Shown: positions 51,371-59,854, numbered from the stretch's first letter. The stretch: 64,000 bases of DNA from Oscillospiraceae bacterium (GCA_902782125.1 CACZMA010000006.1:1-64000), one strand, 5' to 3'. Made by a program: numbers and translations. The notes: generated by a model from the letters alone, not told the origin.

Positions 51371-52513
51371 ATGAATGATCTTAACAGTTTGGTTGTACCT
51401 GAGATTACTGTAGAAAAGACGGATCGATTCAAAGGCATTGCTTTGATCATGATGTTTTGGCATCACCTTTTTGGCTGTGATATGCTGAACAACTGGAGTG
51501 CGACTATACCTGGGGCGGAAGGTTTTGCTTACGTAATTGGAGCTTCATGCAATATATGTGTGAGTATGTTCTTGTTCTGTTCAGGATATGGTATGTATAA
51601 GACATATATAAGCAAGGAAAAGGCCCCCGGCAAATACGTATTACGCAGACTTATCAAGACTTTTATCTCGTATTGGCTGATAATGCTGTTTGCAATAATC
51701 TATTTGATCATTGTTAAAAGGTTTGAGCCACGATACCTGCTGATCAATCTTTTTGTTTTGTATACTTATGATGATAAATTGTATGTCTCGTTCGCATGGT
51801 TTATCATGATTTATGCTTCTTATATACTTCTTTTGCCGCTCGTCAGAACGATAGAACGCAAAAAGAAGGGAAATGCTCTCATTGATATCATACTGTATGT
51901 TGTCCTTCCGCTTGTGATCGGCATATCCTTAGCATTTGTTAAGAGACCCGAGGTTATACGGAATGCACCGTTCGACCTTTTTGATGATCTGCATAAGGTT
52001 ATGTCATGGTTCCCGTTATTTGCCTATGGCATGCTGTTTGCAAAATACAAAACCTATGAGCATGTCTGTAAGCATACGAACAAACATTCACGAATACTGA
52101 TAGTCATATTGTGCCTTCTGGTAATCGGATACATACTGTATTTAAGATTCTATATCGACACGGTTTTCAGTGGAACAGGAATAAATGCCGGTTGTTTGTC
52201 GGATGTCTTTTTTTCACCGGTTTTCATTTGTGCAGTTTTTTTAGCGCTTGACAATATCAGGGTTAGAAGTAATTATCTGTTGCCTTTTCTCGGTGAAAAA
52301 TCGTTATACTATTGGCTGTTTAGCAGTATGTTCTTTAAAAACACTTCTGAACTTCAGTTTCTGATCACATGGCCAAGGATTACCGTATTGATCCTGATAT
52401 GGACGTTTATTCTTCTTACACCGTTTGTCTTCGGATTTAGTTATATATCTGACAAGTTGATAAAAGTTATCTCAGTGAAGCTTTTGAACGCGAAAACAAG
52501 CAAGGTTAAGTGA
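51371..52513 (+). CDS. Acyltransferase 3 family membrane protein
   Basis: 380-residue polytopic protein of the acyltransferase-3 / OafA-like family, which O-acylates surface sugars or other molecules. About ten hydrophobic segments. The N-terminal motif FKGIALIMMFWHHLFG has the catalytic-type His in the first helix, followed by FLFCSGYGMY and RRLIKTFISYW. It is more AT-rich than ppdK upstream, so it may be a later insertion. It has its own promoter and lies between ppdK and a remnant resembling a ppdK 3' end. The acylated substrate is unknown; the polysaccharide of region 1 is a candidate only by inference. Confidence 0.85.
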   Translation: MNDLNSLVVPEITVEKTDRFKGIALIMMFWHHLFGCDMLNNWSATIPGAEGFAYVIGASCNICVSMFLFCSGYGMYKTYISKEKAPGKYVLRRLIKTFISYWLIMLFAIIYLIIVKRFEPRYLLINLFVLYTYDDKLYVSFAWFIMIYASYILLLPLVRTIERKKKGNALIDIILYVVLPLVIGISLAFVKRPEVIRNAPFDLFDDLHKVMSWFPLFAYGMLFAKYKTYEHVCKHTNKHSRILIVILCLLVIGYILYLRFYIDTVFSGTGINAGCLSDVFFSPVFICAVFLALDNIRVRSNYLLPFLGEKSLYYWLFSSMFFKNTSELQFLITWPRITVLILIWTFILLTPFVFGFSYISDKLIKVISVKLLNAKTSKVK

Positions 52514-52586
52514 CCTAAGATGGAAAAACTGGCACACAAGATGGAATACATGCCCAAGTCTTAATTAGAGATAAAACTACCCAGAA

Positions 52587-52628
52587 TTGTTTGCACCAGC
52601 ACAGGCTGCTATCGCACACAAAAAGTAA
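52587..52628 (+). pseudogene. Remnant of a ppdK-like 3' end
   Basis: The last codons read LFAPAQAAIAHKK and stop, closely matching the end of ppdK at 51271 (RLAAAQAAIKHKG). A stop codon lies only four codons further upstream in the same frame, so nothing else of the gene remains here. The following terminator may have belonged to it. Confidence 0.5.
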
Positions 52629-52661
52629 TATCACTTGTGAGAAACAGTAAAGATATGAATG

Positions 52662-52689
52662 ACCGGAGTCCATACGGGCTCCGGTTTTT
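52662..52689 (+). terminator. Intrinsic terminator
   Basis: ACCGGAGTCC-ATAC-GGGCTCCGGT, ten pairs with one wobble, followed by TTTT. It stops transcription from the acyltransferase side. Confidence 0.85.
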
Positions 52690-52704
52690 GTTTTACACTA
52701 TCAA

Positions 52705-52713
52705 TGCTACAAT
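52705..52713 (+). promoter_or_regulatory. Extended -10 of the 30-residue membrane peptide gene
   Basis: TGC-TACAAT located right after a terminator and 34 bp before the ATG. Confidence 0.5.
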
Positions 52714-52747
52714 GTGAGAATACCGGCTTAGACCGCAGGAGGTATGT

Positions 52748-52840
52748 ATGTTATACGACATTATTAAGTACGGACTTGTTGCAGCTGCGATCATACTAAT
52801 CATTGTCGGACTCGTCTCAAGAGCCAAAAAGAAGAAGTAA
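52748..52840 (+). CDS. Small single-helix membrane protein (30 residues)
   Basis: Reads MLYDIIKYGLVAAAIILII, then VGLVSRAKKKK and stop. An N-terminal amphipathic start, one hydrophobic helix of about 18 residues and a basic RAKKKK tail that would stay in the cytoplasm. An AGGAGGT site lies five bases before the ATG. The gene has its own -10 and sits between a terminator and a convergent gene, so it appears to be an independent expressed unit. No family recognised. Possibilities are a small regulator of a membrane complex or a type I toxin-like peptide; there is no visible antisense RNA to support the latter. Confidence 0.6.
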   Translation: MLYDIIKYGLVAAAIILIIVGLVSRAKKKK

Positions 52841-52845
52841 ACCGC

Positions 52846-53538
52846 TTAGAAAACTATCTTCTTATCCGATATATGCTTCATGATCGATTCGGCGATCAGC
52901 CTGTGTCCCTCTTCGTTGGGGTGGATGCCGTCGTCGCATAGGAATTCGTTGTAATTCTTGTGCTCGAGGAACGCCGAAGTTATGTCGATGACCGGAACCT
53001 GATGTGCGATCGCTATCTTGAAGACCTCGATATTGTATCTCTCATGCCAGTTTGTGATGAACTGGACGTCACCGCGCATCCATTTGCGAATATTCTCGGC
53101 GGACAGATCGCGCGAGATGTGCCTGAAGTAGCGCTCAGAATCTATGGGCGGCAGAGACAGCAGCGCAGGCGTCTTGCCGAGTTCCTTGATCTTCTCGATC
53201 ATGTACGAATACATGGAGTTGAAGTCCTGAACCGTGCTCATCGGAAGGTGCTCGGCTTCAGGATCTTCGGATATCTCTTTCCAGTTGAAGTCGCAGTCGT
53301 TGCCGCCGAATTCCAGTACGACGTATCTGCCGGAGACGTCCTTGAGCGACTCCAGATATCTGTCAAAGACGGCCTCGCCTCTCTTGATCGTGCTGCCGAA
53401 CTTGGCCTTGTTCTCGACTACGATGCCGAGGACCTCTTCGCACCTCTTGTAGAAAGGCATGTCCGTTACCCTGTAATGGTCGTTCTCATAGACGACGCCC
53501 TTCAATACAGAATCACCGAATGCCGCTATAGTCTCCAT
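52846..53538 (-). CDS. SGNH/GDSL-family esterase
   Basis: 230-residue hydrolase. Block I has the nucleophile Ser in AAFGDSVLKG (residues 5-14). The oxyanion Asn is in EFGGNDCDFNW. Block V has DGIHPNEEGHRL with the catalytic Asp and His. No signal peptide, so it is likely cytoplasmic. Related enzymes deacylate sugars, lipids or thioesters; the substrate is not determined. Its start lies two bases after the stop of the transporter gene, so the two are probably co-transcribed. It converges with the small membrane peptide gene. Confidence 0.88.
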   Translation of the reverse strand: METIAAFGDSVLKGVVYENDHYRVTDMPFYKRCEEVLGIVVENKAKFGSTIKRGEAVFDRYLESLKDVSGRYVVLEFGGNDCDFNWKEISEDPEAEHLPMSTVQDFNSMYSYMIEKIKELGKTPALLSLPPIDSERYFRHISRDLSAENIRKWMRGDVQFITNWHERYNIEVFKIAIAHQVPVIDITSAFLEHKNYNEFLCDDGIHPNEEGHRLIAESIMKHISDKKIVF

Positions 53539-53540
53539 GT

Positions 53541-54923
53541 TCAGCCCTGTCCTGCTATCTTAAGAAATATCATGAGCATTATTGCCGCGAATCCTGCGAC
53601 GAAAGCAAATGCTCCCATGTCATTGTCCTTCCCCGATGCTATCTGGGGGATCTCTTCTATTGTAGTATATATAAGCGCGCCGCCCGCGACTGCCATCGTG
53701 TAGGGCAGTATGGCAGGGAACAGTACGACGACTACCACTGTGATCATGCCGAGCAGCGGGATCGGTATCCCGGATGCGACCCCGAGGAGGAAGGCCTTAC
53801 CTGTCTTGGTGCCGGACTGCCTGAGGGGCAGAGAGGCTCCGATGGCCTCGGGAATGTTCTGGAGTGCTACCGCGACCGCCAGTACGATAGCCACGGTAGA
53901 AGATACCCACTCGGTCTTCATGAAGTGCGCCGCATAGATCGCGCCGAGAGCGATGCCTTCCGGCGTGTGGTGGATGACCTCCTTGAGAAGGACCTTGACC
54001 GCGGGAGACAGCCTGCTTTCGGGGCCTTCGGTTATATCGGAATAGATGTGCGTGTGCGGGATGAGGCGGTCCATGAGGATCTGCACCAGCACGCCGCCCA
54101 TAAAGCATATCGTCACGGCGATTATCCCGCTCCGGCCGTCCTGCGTGAGACCTGTTATGGCGGGTTCGATCATGCCCCATACCGCGATGGAGAACATGAT
54201 GCCCGAGCTCAGGCCGACCAGTACCGCATAGAGCCTGCCGGTAAGATCGCCCCGCGCGGCATAGATGACGGCAGCGCCTGCAAGCGTTCCTGCCAGCGGG
54301 ATGAGCATGCCGAAGAGAGTCTCCGTATCAGACAGCGTGTTCGAACTGTCCAGATGCGTTATGAGCGAGCGCAGACCGATGAAGATGAGTATCGTACCGC
54401 CCAGTATCTCTGATCCCGACTTGTACCTGCTCCCGAAAACACTTCCTATCTTTACGCCTGCGGTCGAGATCAGGAAGGTAATATCGCCGATCACGGCGAC
54501 GGCCAGAAGGACATTGGGAAGACGCCCCGCAGAGATGACTTCTACCGGAACCGCGACAAAGGTTATACCTACGGCAAGCGCGTCGATGCTGGTCGCGACC
54601 GCCATCATGAACATGGTCTTGATATCAAACCCGGGGGCTGCTTCCTCGTCGGGGGAGAGTGCTTCCTTGATCATGTTGCCGCCGATTATGGAGAGCAGCA
54701 CGAAAGCTACCCACGGCGCCACCATGCTTATGAACTTCTCGAAGAGCGAACCTGCCAGATAACCGATGAGCGGCATCGCGCCCTGGAAGAATCCGAACCA
54801 CGCACCGCATATGAAAAGATCTTTGCCGGTGATCTTCTTCGCGGCAAGACCTTTGCAGATGGATACGGCAAAGGCATCCATGGCCAGACCGACTGATAAC
54901 AGCAAGAGCTCAAAAAGTCCCAA
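53541..54923 (-). CDS. Apparent fusion of MntP-type manganese exporter and ZIP-type metal transporter
   Basis: 460-residue membrane protein. Residues 1 to about 190 match MntP (YebN, Mn2+ efflux): the N terminus LSVGLAMDAFAVSICKGLA and the internal repeat AVATSIDALAVGITF each carry the Asp of the family. Residues about 200-460 match ZIP transporters: IHHTPEGIALG (about 316-326) and NIPEAIGASLP (about 358) are the two metal-site helices, preceded by a His-bearing loop (IPHTHIY). No stop or frameshift separates the parts. The start is a TTG with GGGAG upstream. MntP exports and ZIPs usually import, so the combination is odd. Direction and metal are inferred. Confidence 0.85.
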   Translation of the reverse strand: MGLFELLLLSVGLAMDAFAVSICKGLAAKKITGKDLFICGAWFGFFQGAMPLIGYLAGSLFEKFISMVAPWVAFVLLSIIGGNMIKEALSPDEEAAPGFDIKTMFMMAVATSIDALAVGITFVAVPVEVISAGRLPNVLLAVAVIGDITFLISTAGVKIGSVFGSRYKSGSEILGGTILIFIGLRSLITHLDSSNTLSDTETLFGMLIPLAGTLAGAAVIYAARGDLTGRLYAVLVGLSSGIMFSIAVWGMIEPAITGLTQDGRSGIIAVTICFMGGVLVQILMDRLIPHTHIYSDITEGPESRLSPAVKVLLKEVIHHTPEGIALGAIYAAHFMKTEWVSSTVAIVLAVAVALQNIPEAIGASLPLRQSGTKTGKAFLLGVASGIPIPLLGMITVVVVVLFPAILPYTMAVAGGALIYTTIEEIPQIASGKDNDMGAFAFVAGFAAIMLMIFLKIAGQG

Positions 54924-54972
54924 AATATATTCTCCCGTACTAGATAACGATTAAATACTCTAATAACTGATA

Positions 54973-55425
54973 TTATTCGAGCGTGATGAGGCCCTGAGTA
55001 TCAATAAGGGCCTTTGCTATGTCTGAGATGCCGATCACTTCGCAGTTGGCGGGAAGCCCCGCATCGTCTGCCCCGTACTCTTCGATGCTCTCGGCGCAGG
55101 CCGTTACCACGGGTATCTCCTTAATAAAAGTTATAAATTCATTATATAAACTATTGCTGCCGGTTAGGAGCTTCACGCCGGAATCTATGACGAAGATCCT
55201 GTCGATGATGTCCTTCTTGGAAGACAGCGCCTTAAGGAAAGCCCCGAGGAGTTCTCTTCCGTGCGCGGAATCAGCCGCGTAGTAGTCGTGCTTGATGAGG
55301 ACGGTAAGGCCTGAGCTCTGGAATATCTCGAGCTTCTCCGGCTCGACTTCGATCACGGGGGACTGCTCGATCACGACGGAATCGCCGCTGACGATATCAA
55401 GCTTGCTTTTTTCCTGATTGTTCAT
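54973..55425 (-). CDS. DsrE-like protein resembling the C-terminal part of YedF
   Basis: 150-residue protein with a DsrE/sulfurtransferase-like fold: VLIKHDYYAADSAHGRELLGAFLKAL, IFVIDSGVKLLTGSN and CAESIEEYG follow the pattern of the C-terminal domain of the selenium-associated protein YedF. The TusA-like N-terminal domain with its Cys-Pro motif is absent. It keeps a Cys in the ACAES segment. Known relatives handle sulfur or selenium, but no catalytic role is proven. The ATG at 55425 follows GGGAGGG and overlaps the upstream gene by 29 bp, so it is last in a leftward operon. Confidence 0.75.
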   Translation of the reverse strand: MNNQEKSKLDIVSGDSVVIEQSPVIEVEPEKLEIFQSSGLTVLIKHDYYAADSAHGRELLGAFLKALSSKKDIIDRIFVIDSGVKLLTGSNSLYNEFITFIKEIPVVTACAESIEEYGADDAGLPANCEVIGISDIAKALIDTQGLITLE

Positions 55426-56158
55426 CAAAATCCCTCCCGTCTGAAGATAAGAACCTCATCGACCTCTGGATGGAGTTCTTCGAGTTGCCCCAGGGCTTGT
55501 CCTGGTTCCTGTAGTCGAACTTGAGCGTGAACCACTCCACATCGCCTATGAGACCTTCGAAAGCATCCTTGTTCTTCTCCGCCAGCGCACTGACAAAAGA
55601 GGCGGCGTCGTTCTGCCCCAGCTTGGCCGACTGCCTCAGGAGCATCGACAGATGCGGCAGGCAGTGGTAGGGGACAGCGGCGAACTTGTCCTTGAAGGCG
55701 GGATCGTGAGAATACATCCAGCAGATGACTTCGATATAGTGCGTCATCGCGTCGTTCATGTTGTCGCAGATGGGGCACATCGCCACCCTCTTGTCGATCC
55801 TGTCCGCGATGGAGTTGAGCTTTGCCTTGTAGTCGGTGGTCCTTCCCTTGATTAGGCCGGCCTTTTGGGGCGCGGCGCTGCAGAGGTCAGCTGTGATGTC
55901 GTCGTTGAAGTCCTTCAGGTGCGTGTGCATCATGAGCCCGAGACCCAACCTGTTGGTGACGGAACGGTTCAGCTTGCCCATGTGATCGGGGCAGAAACCG
56001 GTCTTGTTCGTGATTATCCTGGTATCGGGCTCCATGAGGGAAGGGCCCAAATAGTATTCGAGATAGTTCTGCTCCGCCTTGTCCCTTAACCTGCACAGCG
56101 GGCAGCCGTCAGCCGATGAATATGCGTCGTTGACGGGTATCATGTAGATCTTTTCCAT
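55397..56158 (-). CDS. DUF6062-like protein with Cys pairs
   Basis: 253-residue soluble protein resembling the DUF6062 group. The N terminus has DGCPLCRLRDKAEQNYLEYYL, then TGFCPDHMGKL and, in the middle, MCPICDNMNDAMTHY. The paired Cys and nearby His suggest one or two metal sites. It is helical by composition and has no membrane segment. GGAGG lies just before the ATG, inside the end of the upstream gene's termination region. It belongs to an operon P-loop/Asp23 - this gene - DsrE-like. Function unknown; a link to sulfur or metal handling is suggested only by the neighbour. Confidence 0.7.
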   Translation of the reverse strand: MEKIYMIPVNDAYSSADGCPLCRLRDKAEQNYLEYYLGPSLMEPDTRIITNKTGFCPDHMGKLNRSVTNRLGLGLMMHTHLKDFNDDITADLCSAAPQKAGLIKGRTTDYKAKLNSIADRIDKRVAMCPICDNMNDAMTHYIEVICWMYSHDPAFKDKFAAVPYHCLPHLSMLLRQSAKLGQNDAASFVSALAEKNKDAFEGLIGDVEWFTLKFDYRNQDKPWGNSKNSIQRSMRFLSSDGRDFDEQSGKKQA

Positions 56159-56159
56159 A

Positions 56160-57209
56160 TTATTCCTCCATAGATGAGCGGTCCTGGTGGATGAGCCTGC
56201 TCGCCCTGACGTTTACGCCGTTCGTTGTGATCGAGGTGTATTCCTCGACCGCCATGCCGACCTTTTGCTGGACGGCCATCAGTACTTCCTGGGCATCGTA
56301 GCCGTAGAACAGGGCGATATCCAGGCTGATCATTATTCCGTAGGTCTGTTTCTCCGTCTTGAAGTCCGTTACCTCGGCAAAGCCGGGCACATCCTTAAGG
56401 ACTATCTTGATGAGGTCCAGGAGAGCCTCGTCCGAGATCGAATATGAGCCGAGGGAAGAGAAGGTGGGACGCACGACCGTTCTGTCCGAGTCCTGCGCCA
56501 TCGGAGCGACGCCCCTCTCGCGGTCAAAACGCTGACGGAGCTTGGACAGCGGGTCCGAGAAATACCCCGAGAACTCGTGCTTGACCTCCATGCTCGGAAC
56601 GGGGATGGTGTGCATTCCCTCAGTAAGTCTGGTGCTCCGCGCGATGCGGCGCTCCTCCTCGGTGGAGACGTCCTCGATCCTGATGAGCATCGAGGGCTGG
56701 TTCAGCCAGAGGTTCGTGCATATCTTGCTGAGCATCGAGTCGGAAGTGCCGAGGATCATCAGTGCCTTCGGCATGCACTCGACCAGGGCGCGGCGCATGA
56801 CGGACGATCTCGTCTCGTCGATGAAGATCGCCTGCCTGACCGATTCCATTTTCGTGGGGGCCTTCTTGGCAGAGGTTCCCGCGACGATTCGGCTTCCGTT
56901 GATGAGAAGACCGTCGTCGATGATGTAGTTGATGTTGTTCTCGCGGGCGACCCTTATGGCACGCGTGCTCTTGCCGGTACCCGAAGGTCCGACGAAAGCA
57001 ATGACCGCAATATGTGATAACTGTTCGCGCGTCGCCTGCTCACTGTCAAGGATGCGCTCGATGTTGCGCTCGGTCTCCGCGGCAGCCTGATTAGCCGTGC
57101 CCGTCCGTTTCAGAGATTCTCTGAACTCCGAGAAAAAAGCTCTGTTCGTGCGGGCCGGCGCTCCGCCTGTGACGGTCTTATTTGAAGGCGCCTCATCCGA
57201 ATGCGACAA
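56160..57209 (-). CDS. P-loop protein with C-terminal Asp23/Gls24-like domain
   Basis: 349-residue protein. The N-terminal half is an ATP/GTP-binding domain with Walker A FVGPSGTGKSTRAIRVA (about residues 73-89), DDGLLINGSR and a candidate Walker B region (ALMILGTSD). The C-terminal about 110 residues match Asp23/Gls24: SYSISDEALLDLIKIVLKDVPG, then GIMISLDIALFYGYDAQEVLMAVQQKV. Asp23 domains are known from envelope-stress proteins and usually occur alone. The start is a TTG with AGAGGT upstream. It heads a three-gene operon and follows yebC by 15 bp. Possibly an ATP-dependent envelope or nucleoside-handling factor; not established. Confidence 0.75.
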   Translation of the reverse strand: MSHSDEAPSNKTVTGGAPARTNRAFFSEFRESLKRTGTANQAAAETERNIERILDSEQATREQLSHIAVIAFVGPSGTGKSTRAIRVARENNINYIIDDGLLINGSRIVAGTSAKKAPTKMESVRQAIFIDETRSSVMRRALVECMPKALMILGTSDSMLSKICTNLWLNQPSMLIRIEDVSTEEERRIARSTRLTEGMHTIPVPSMEVKHEFSGYFSDPLSKLRQRFDRERGVAPMAQDSDRTVVRPTFSSLGSYSISDEALLDLIKIVLKDVPGFAEVTDFKTEKQTYGIMISLDIALFYGYDAQEVLMAVQQKVGMAVEEYTSITTNGVNVRASRLIHQDRSSMEE

Positions 57210-57224
57210 ACCAATTACCTCTTA

Positions 57225-57950
57225 TCAGTTGTTCCAGTTGTGGAATACTTCCTGGATGTCTTCATTCTCTTCCATCATGTCGAGCATCTTCTCGAGCTGC
57301 GCGACTGCTTCGGGGTCGGTGACGTCGTTGGTGGTGAGCGCTACCGGGCCGAGGCTGGAATCCGCGAAAACATAACCCTTGTCCTGCAGACCCTCGCATA
57401 CGGCATAGTAGTCGGAAGGATCCGTCGTGATCTCGTAGCCGTCCTCGTCGCTGACAAAATCCGCAGCACCTGCCTCGAGTGCGTCCGACATTACCTGGTC
57501 CTCATCGGGGTAGTCTTCACGGGACACGATGATGGTGCCCTTCTCCTCGAACAGGAAGCCTACGCTTCCGGAGACGCCCAGGTTGCCGCCGTTCTTATCG
57601 AAAATGTGTCTTACGTCTGCTGCAGTCCTGTTACGGTTGTTGGTGAGGGCTCTTACCATGACGGCAATGCCTGCGGGGCCGTAACCTTCGTATGTGATCT
57701 CTTCGTAATCGTCGCCTTCGCCTGCCTCGGCAGCCTTCTTGATGGCACGATTGATGTTGTCGTTGGGCATGTTGGCTGACTTTGCCTTCGCGATAACGAC
57801 CTTGAGTCTTGAGTTTCCGTCGGGATCGGGTCCGCCTGCCTTGACAGCAATGGCGATTTCCTTCGCGATCTTGGTGAATATCGCGCCCTTAGCTGCGTCC
57901 GAAGCCTCCTTCTTCCTCTTGATGTTATTCCATTTTGAATGTCCGGACAT
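57225..57950 (-). CDS. yebC: YebC/PmpR family translation or transcription factor
   Basis: 241-residue protein of the YebC family (TACO1-like), linked to relief of ribosome stalling at proline-rich stretches and to transcription control in some bacteria. The N terminus SGHSKWNNIKRKK is the family hallmark, followed by FTKIAKEIAIAVK and GPDPDGNSRL. Later, EDDYEEITYEGYGPAGIAVMV and the acidic C-terminal domain. The ATG at 57950 has GGAGG six bases upstream; a longer in-frame start is rejected. It is transcribed divergently from the pilus operon across a 225-bp gap. Confidence 0.96.
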   Translation of the reverse strand: MSGHSKWNNIKRKKEASDAAKGAIFTKIAKEIAIAVKAGGPDPDGNSRLKVVIAKAKSANMPNDNINRAIKKAAEAGEGDDYEEITYEGYGPAGIAVMVRALTNNRNRTAADVRHIFDKNGGNLGVSGSVGFLFEEKGTIIVSREDYPDEDQVMSDALEAGAADFVSDEDGYEITTDPSDYYAVCEGLQDKGYVFADSSLGPVALTTNDVTDPEAVAQLEKMLDMMEENEDIQEVFHNWNN

Positions 57951-57970
57951 ACATACCTCCAAGTTGCTTT

Positions 57971-58012
57971 GTAATCTAATTAATAAGTTTATCAAAAAAA
58001 CAATTAGATTAC
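57971..58012. repeat. 11-bp inverted repeat between yebC and the pilus operon
   Basis: GTAATCTAATT (57971-57981) and AATTAGATTAC (58002-58012), a perfect match 20 bp apart, in the divergent promoter region. Could bind a regulator or be part of the yebC promoter. Confidence 0.5.
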
Positions 58013-58062
58013 ATCCGTAATGAGAATGTCAAAAATATTTTCACTTAAAATGTTATGAAATC

Positions 58063-58091
58063 TTGTTTTTTACCTTTCCCTGTTGTATAGT
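58063..58091 (+). promoter_or_regulatory. Promoter of the type IV pilus operon
   Basis: TTGTTT at 58063-58068, 17-bp spacer, TATAGT at 58086-58091, 85 bp before the pilB ATG. Confidence 0.65.
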
Positions 58092-58175
58092 TTGTTATGC
58101 GTACGTTTGGGTTTATTGTGCCTGTTTTCATGAAGAATGCGCACGCAATTCGTTCATTAATCTTGGGAGGGATTC

Positions 58176-59840
58176 ATGAAGAGATTAGGTGATATTCTCG
58201 TTGAAAGCGGCTTTCTGAACGCTTCTGAACTTGCTGAAGCGCTTTCCACTCAAAAAGAGACCGGCAAGCGTCTCGGAGAAGTTATCGTAGAGAGCGGTCT
58301 CATGACCGAGTTCGATATCCTCCGTGCGGTATCAAGCCAGTATGATTATCCGATCATCGATCTGACAAGCATCGAAGTTGACCCTAAGGCTACCGCGCTC
58401 CTCACGCAGAAGTTCTGTGAGGAGAACGTCGTTCTGCCTATAGGCTTCGACGATGACAAACTCGTTGTGGCGATCGATGACCCTATGAATATTACGATTG
58501 AGGATGAGTTGCAGTTCCAGACCGGTTACCAGATAACCATGATGCTTGCGACTCATTCTTCGATTATGGACGCCGTAAAGGTCAATTACGGTAAAGAGAA
58601 CGCTGCCAAGGCCGCCGAAGAACTCGGTGCGGATCTCGAAGGTGATGAAGTAGCCGAGAATTCCGACATTGCTGAAGCAGTCAACAGTGCCCCTGTTGTT
58701 AAGCTCGTTAACTCGATGATCGATTACGCTATCCGTGCAGGCTCATCAGATATCCATATCGAGCCTATGGAAGACCGCGTAAGAGTACGTATCCGTATCG
58801 ACGGTGTCATGCAGGAGATCATGAGCAACCCTCTGTCTGCAAGGGATGCCATTATCACACGTATCAAGATCTTAGGCGGAATGAACATCGCCGAGAAGCG
58901 TATCCCTCAGGACGGCCGTATCACAACAGAGATCAACGGCGAAGAAGTCGACATGCGTGTGTCCATTCTCCCTACGGTTACCGGTGAGAAGACCGTTATC
59001 CGTATCCTTGCAAAGAACGACGCAAACCTCAACAGAAGTTATCTCGGCATCAGCGATCATAACAACGAACTCATCGATAAGATGATCATGGTGCCTCAGG
59101 GTATCTGTCTTATCTCAGGCCCTACGGGTTCCGGTAAGACAACAACACTCTATACACTCCTTTCAGAGAAGAACTCTCCCGAGACAAACATAATCACAGT
59201 TGAAGACCCTGTCGAGATCCGTATTCCCGGACTTAACCAGGTACAGGTTAACGTTAAGGCGGGAATGACCTTCGCGAGCGGTCTTCGTTCCATCCTCCGT
59301 CAGGACCCTGATATCATCCTTGTCGGTGAGATCCGTGACGGTGAGACCGCAGAGATCGCGATGCGAGCTGCCATCACCGGTCACTTGGTATTCAGTACCA
59401 TCCATACGAACGATGCGGTATCTTCTATCAACCGTCTTATCGATATGGGTCTTGAGCCTTACATGGTCAACTCGGCACTTGTAGGCGTTGTCTCCCAGCG
59501 TCTCGTTCGCCGTATCTGCACCAACTGCAGAGAAGCATATGATCCTGATGAATATGAGATCGAGCTGCTCCATCTTGAACCCGGTCAGAAGATCTACCGC
59601 GGCAAGGGCTGCACCGATTGTAGTGAGAAGGGATATAAGGGACGTATCGCGATCCATGAGATCGTTGTTATGACTAAGAAGATGAAGAGCCTTATCGAGA
59701 AGCGTGCAAGCGAAGAAGAGATGCGTCAGCTCGCTGTCACGGAGGGTACTCAGATGCTTCAGGATTCCGCCAGAGATCTGGTTCTCGAGGGAATCACAAC
59801 AGCAGATGAGCTTAACAGAGTAGCTTACACGATTGACTAA
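58176..59840 (+). CDS. pilB: Type IV pilus assembly ATPase PilB
   Basis: Hexameric ATPase that powers pilin polymerisation at the cytoplasmic side of the pilus machine. 554 residues. The N-terminal GspE/PilB domain begins KRLGDILVESGFLNASELAEAL. The core has SSDIHIEPMEDRVRVRIRIDG, Walker A ISGPTGSGKTTTLYTLL (about residue 310-326), the Asp box ITVEDPVE, Walker B DPDIILVGEIRD and the His box ATITGHLV-like AAITGHLVFSTIHTND. The zinc-binding tetracysteine is in ICTNCREAY and GCTDCSEKGYKG. GGGAGG precedes the ATG. First gene of the operon. Confidence 0.97.
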   Translation: MKRLGDILVESGFLNASELAEALSTQKETGKRLGEVIVESGLMTEFDILRAVSSQYDYPIIDLTSIEVDPKATALLTQKFCEENVVLPIGFDDDKLVVAIDDPMNITIEDELQFQTGYQITMMLATHSSIMDAVKVNYGKENAAKAAEELGADLEGDEVAENSDIAEAVNSAPVVKLVNSMIDYAIRAGSSDIHIEPMEDRVRVRIRIDGVMQEIMSNPLSARDAIITRIKILGGMNIAEKRIPQDGRITTEINGEEVDMRVSILPTVTGEKTVIRILAKNDANLNRSYLGISDHNNELIDKMIMVPQGICLISGPTGSGKTTTLYTLLSEKNSPETNIITVEDPVEIRIPGLNQVQVNVKAGMTFASGLRSILRQDPDIILVGEIRDGETAEIAMRAAITGHLVFSTIHTNDAVSSINRLIDMGLEPYMVNSALVGVVSQRLVRRICTNCREAYDPDEYEIELLHLEPGQKIYRGKGCTDCSEKGYKGRIAIHEIVVMTKKMKSLIEKRASEEEMRQLAVTEGTQMLQDSARDLVLEGITTADELNRVAYTID

Positions 59841-59854
59841 GGAGGTTATACAGC

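Larger units (their letters stand above)
52514..52747. other. Intergenic stretch with a gene remnant and terminator
   Basis: No full gene is seen. It contains a short reading frame resembling the end of ppdK (52587-52628), a strong terminator (52662-52689) and a -10 element (52705-52713) for the small gene at 52748. Confidence 0.6.
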
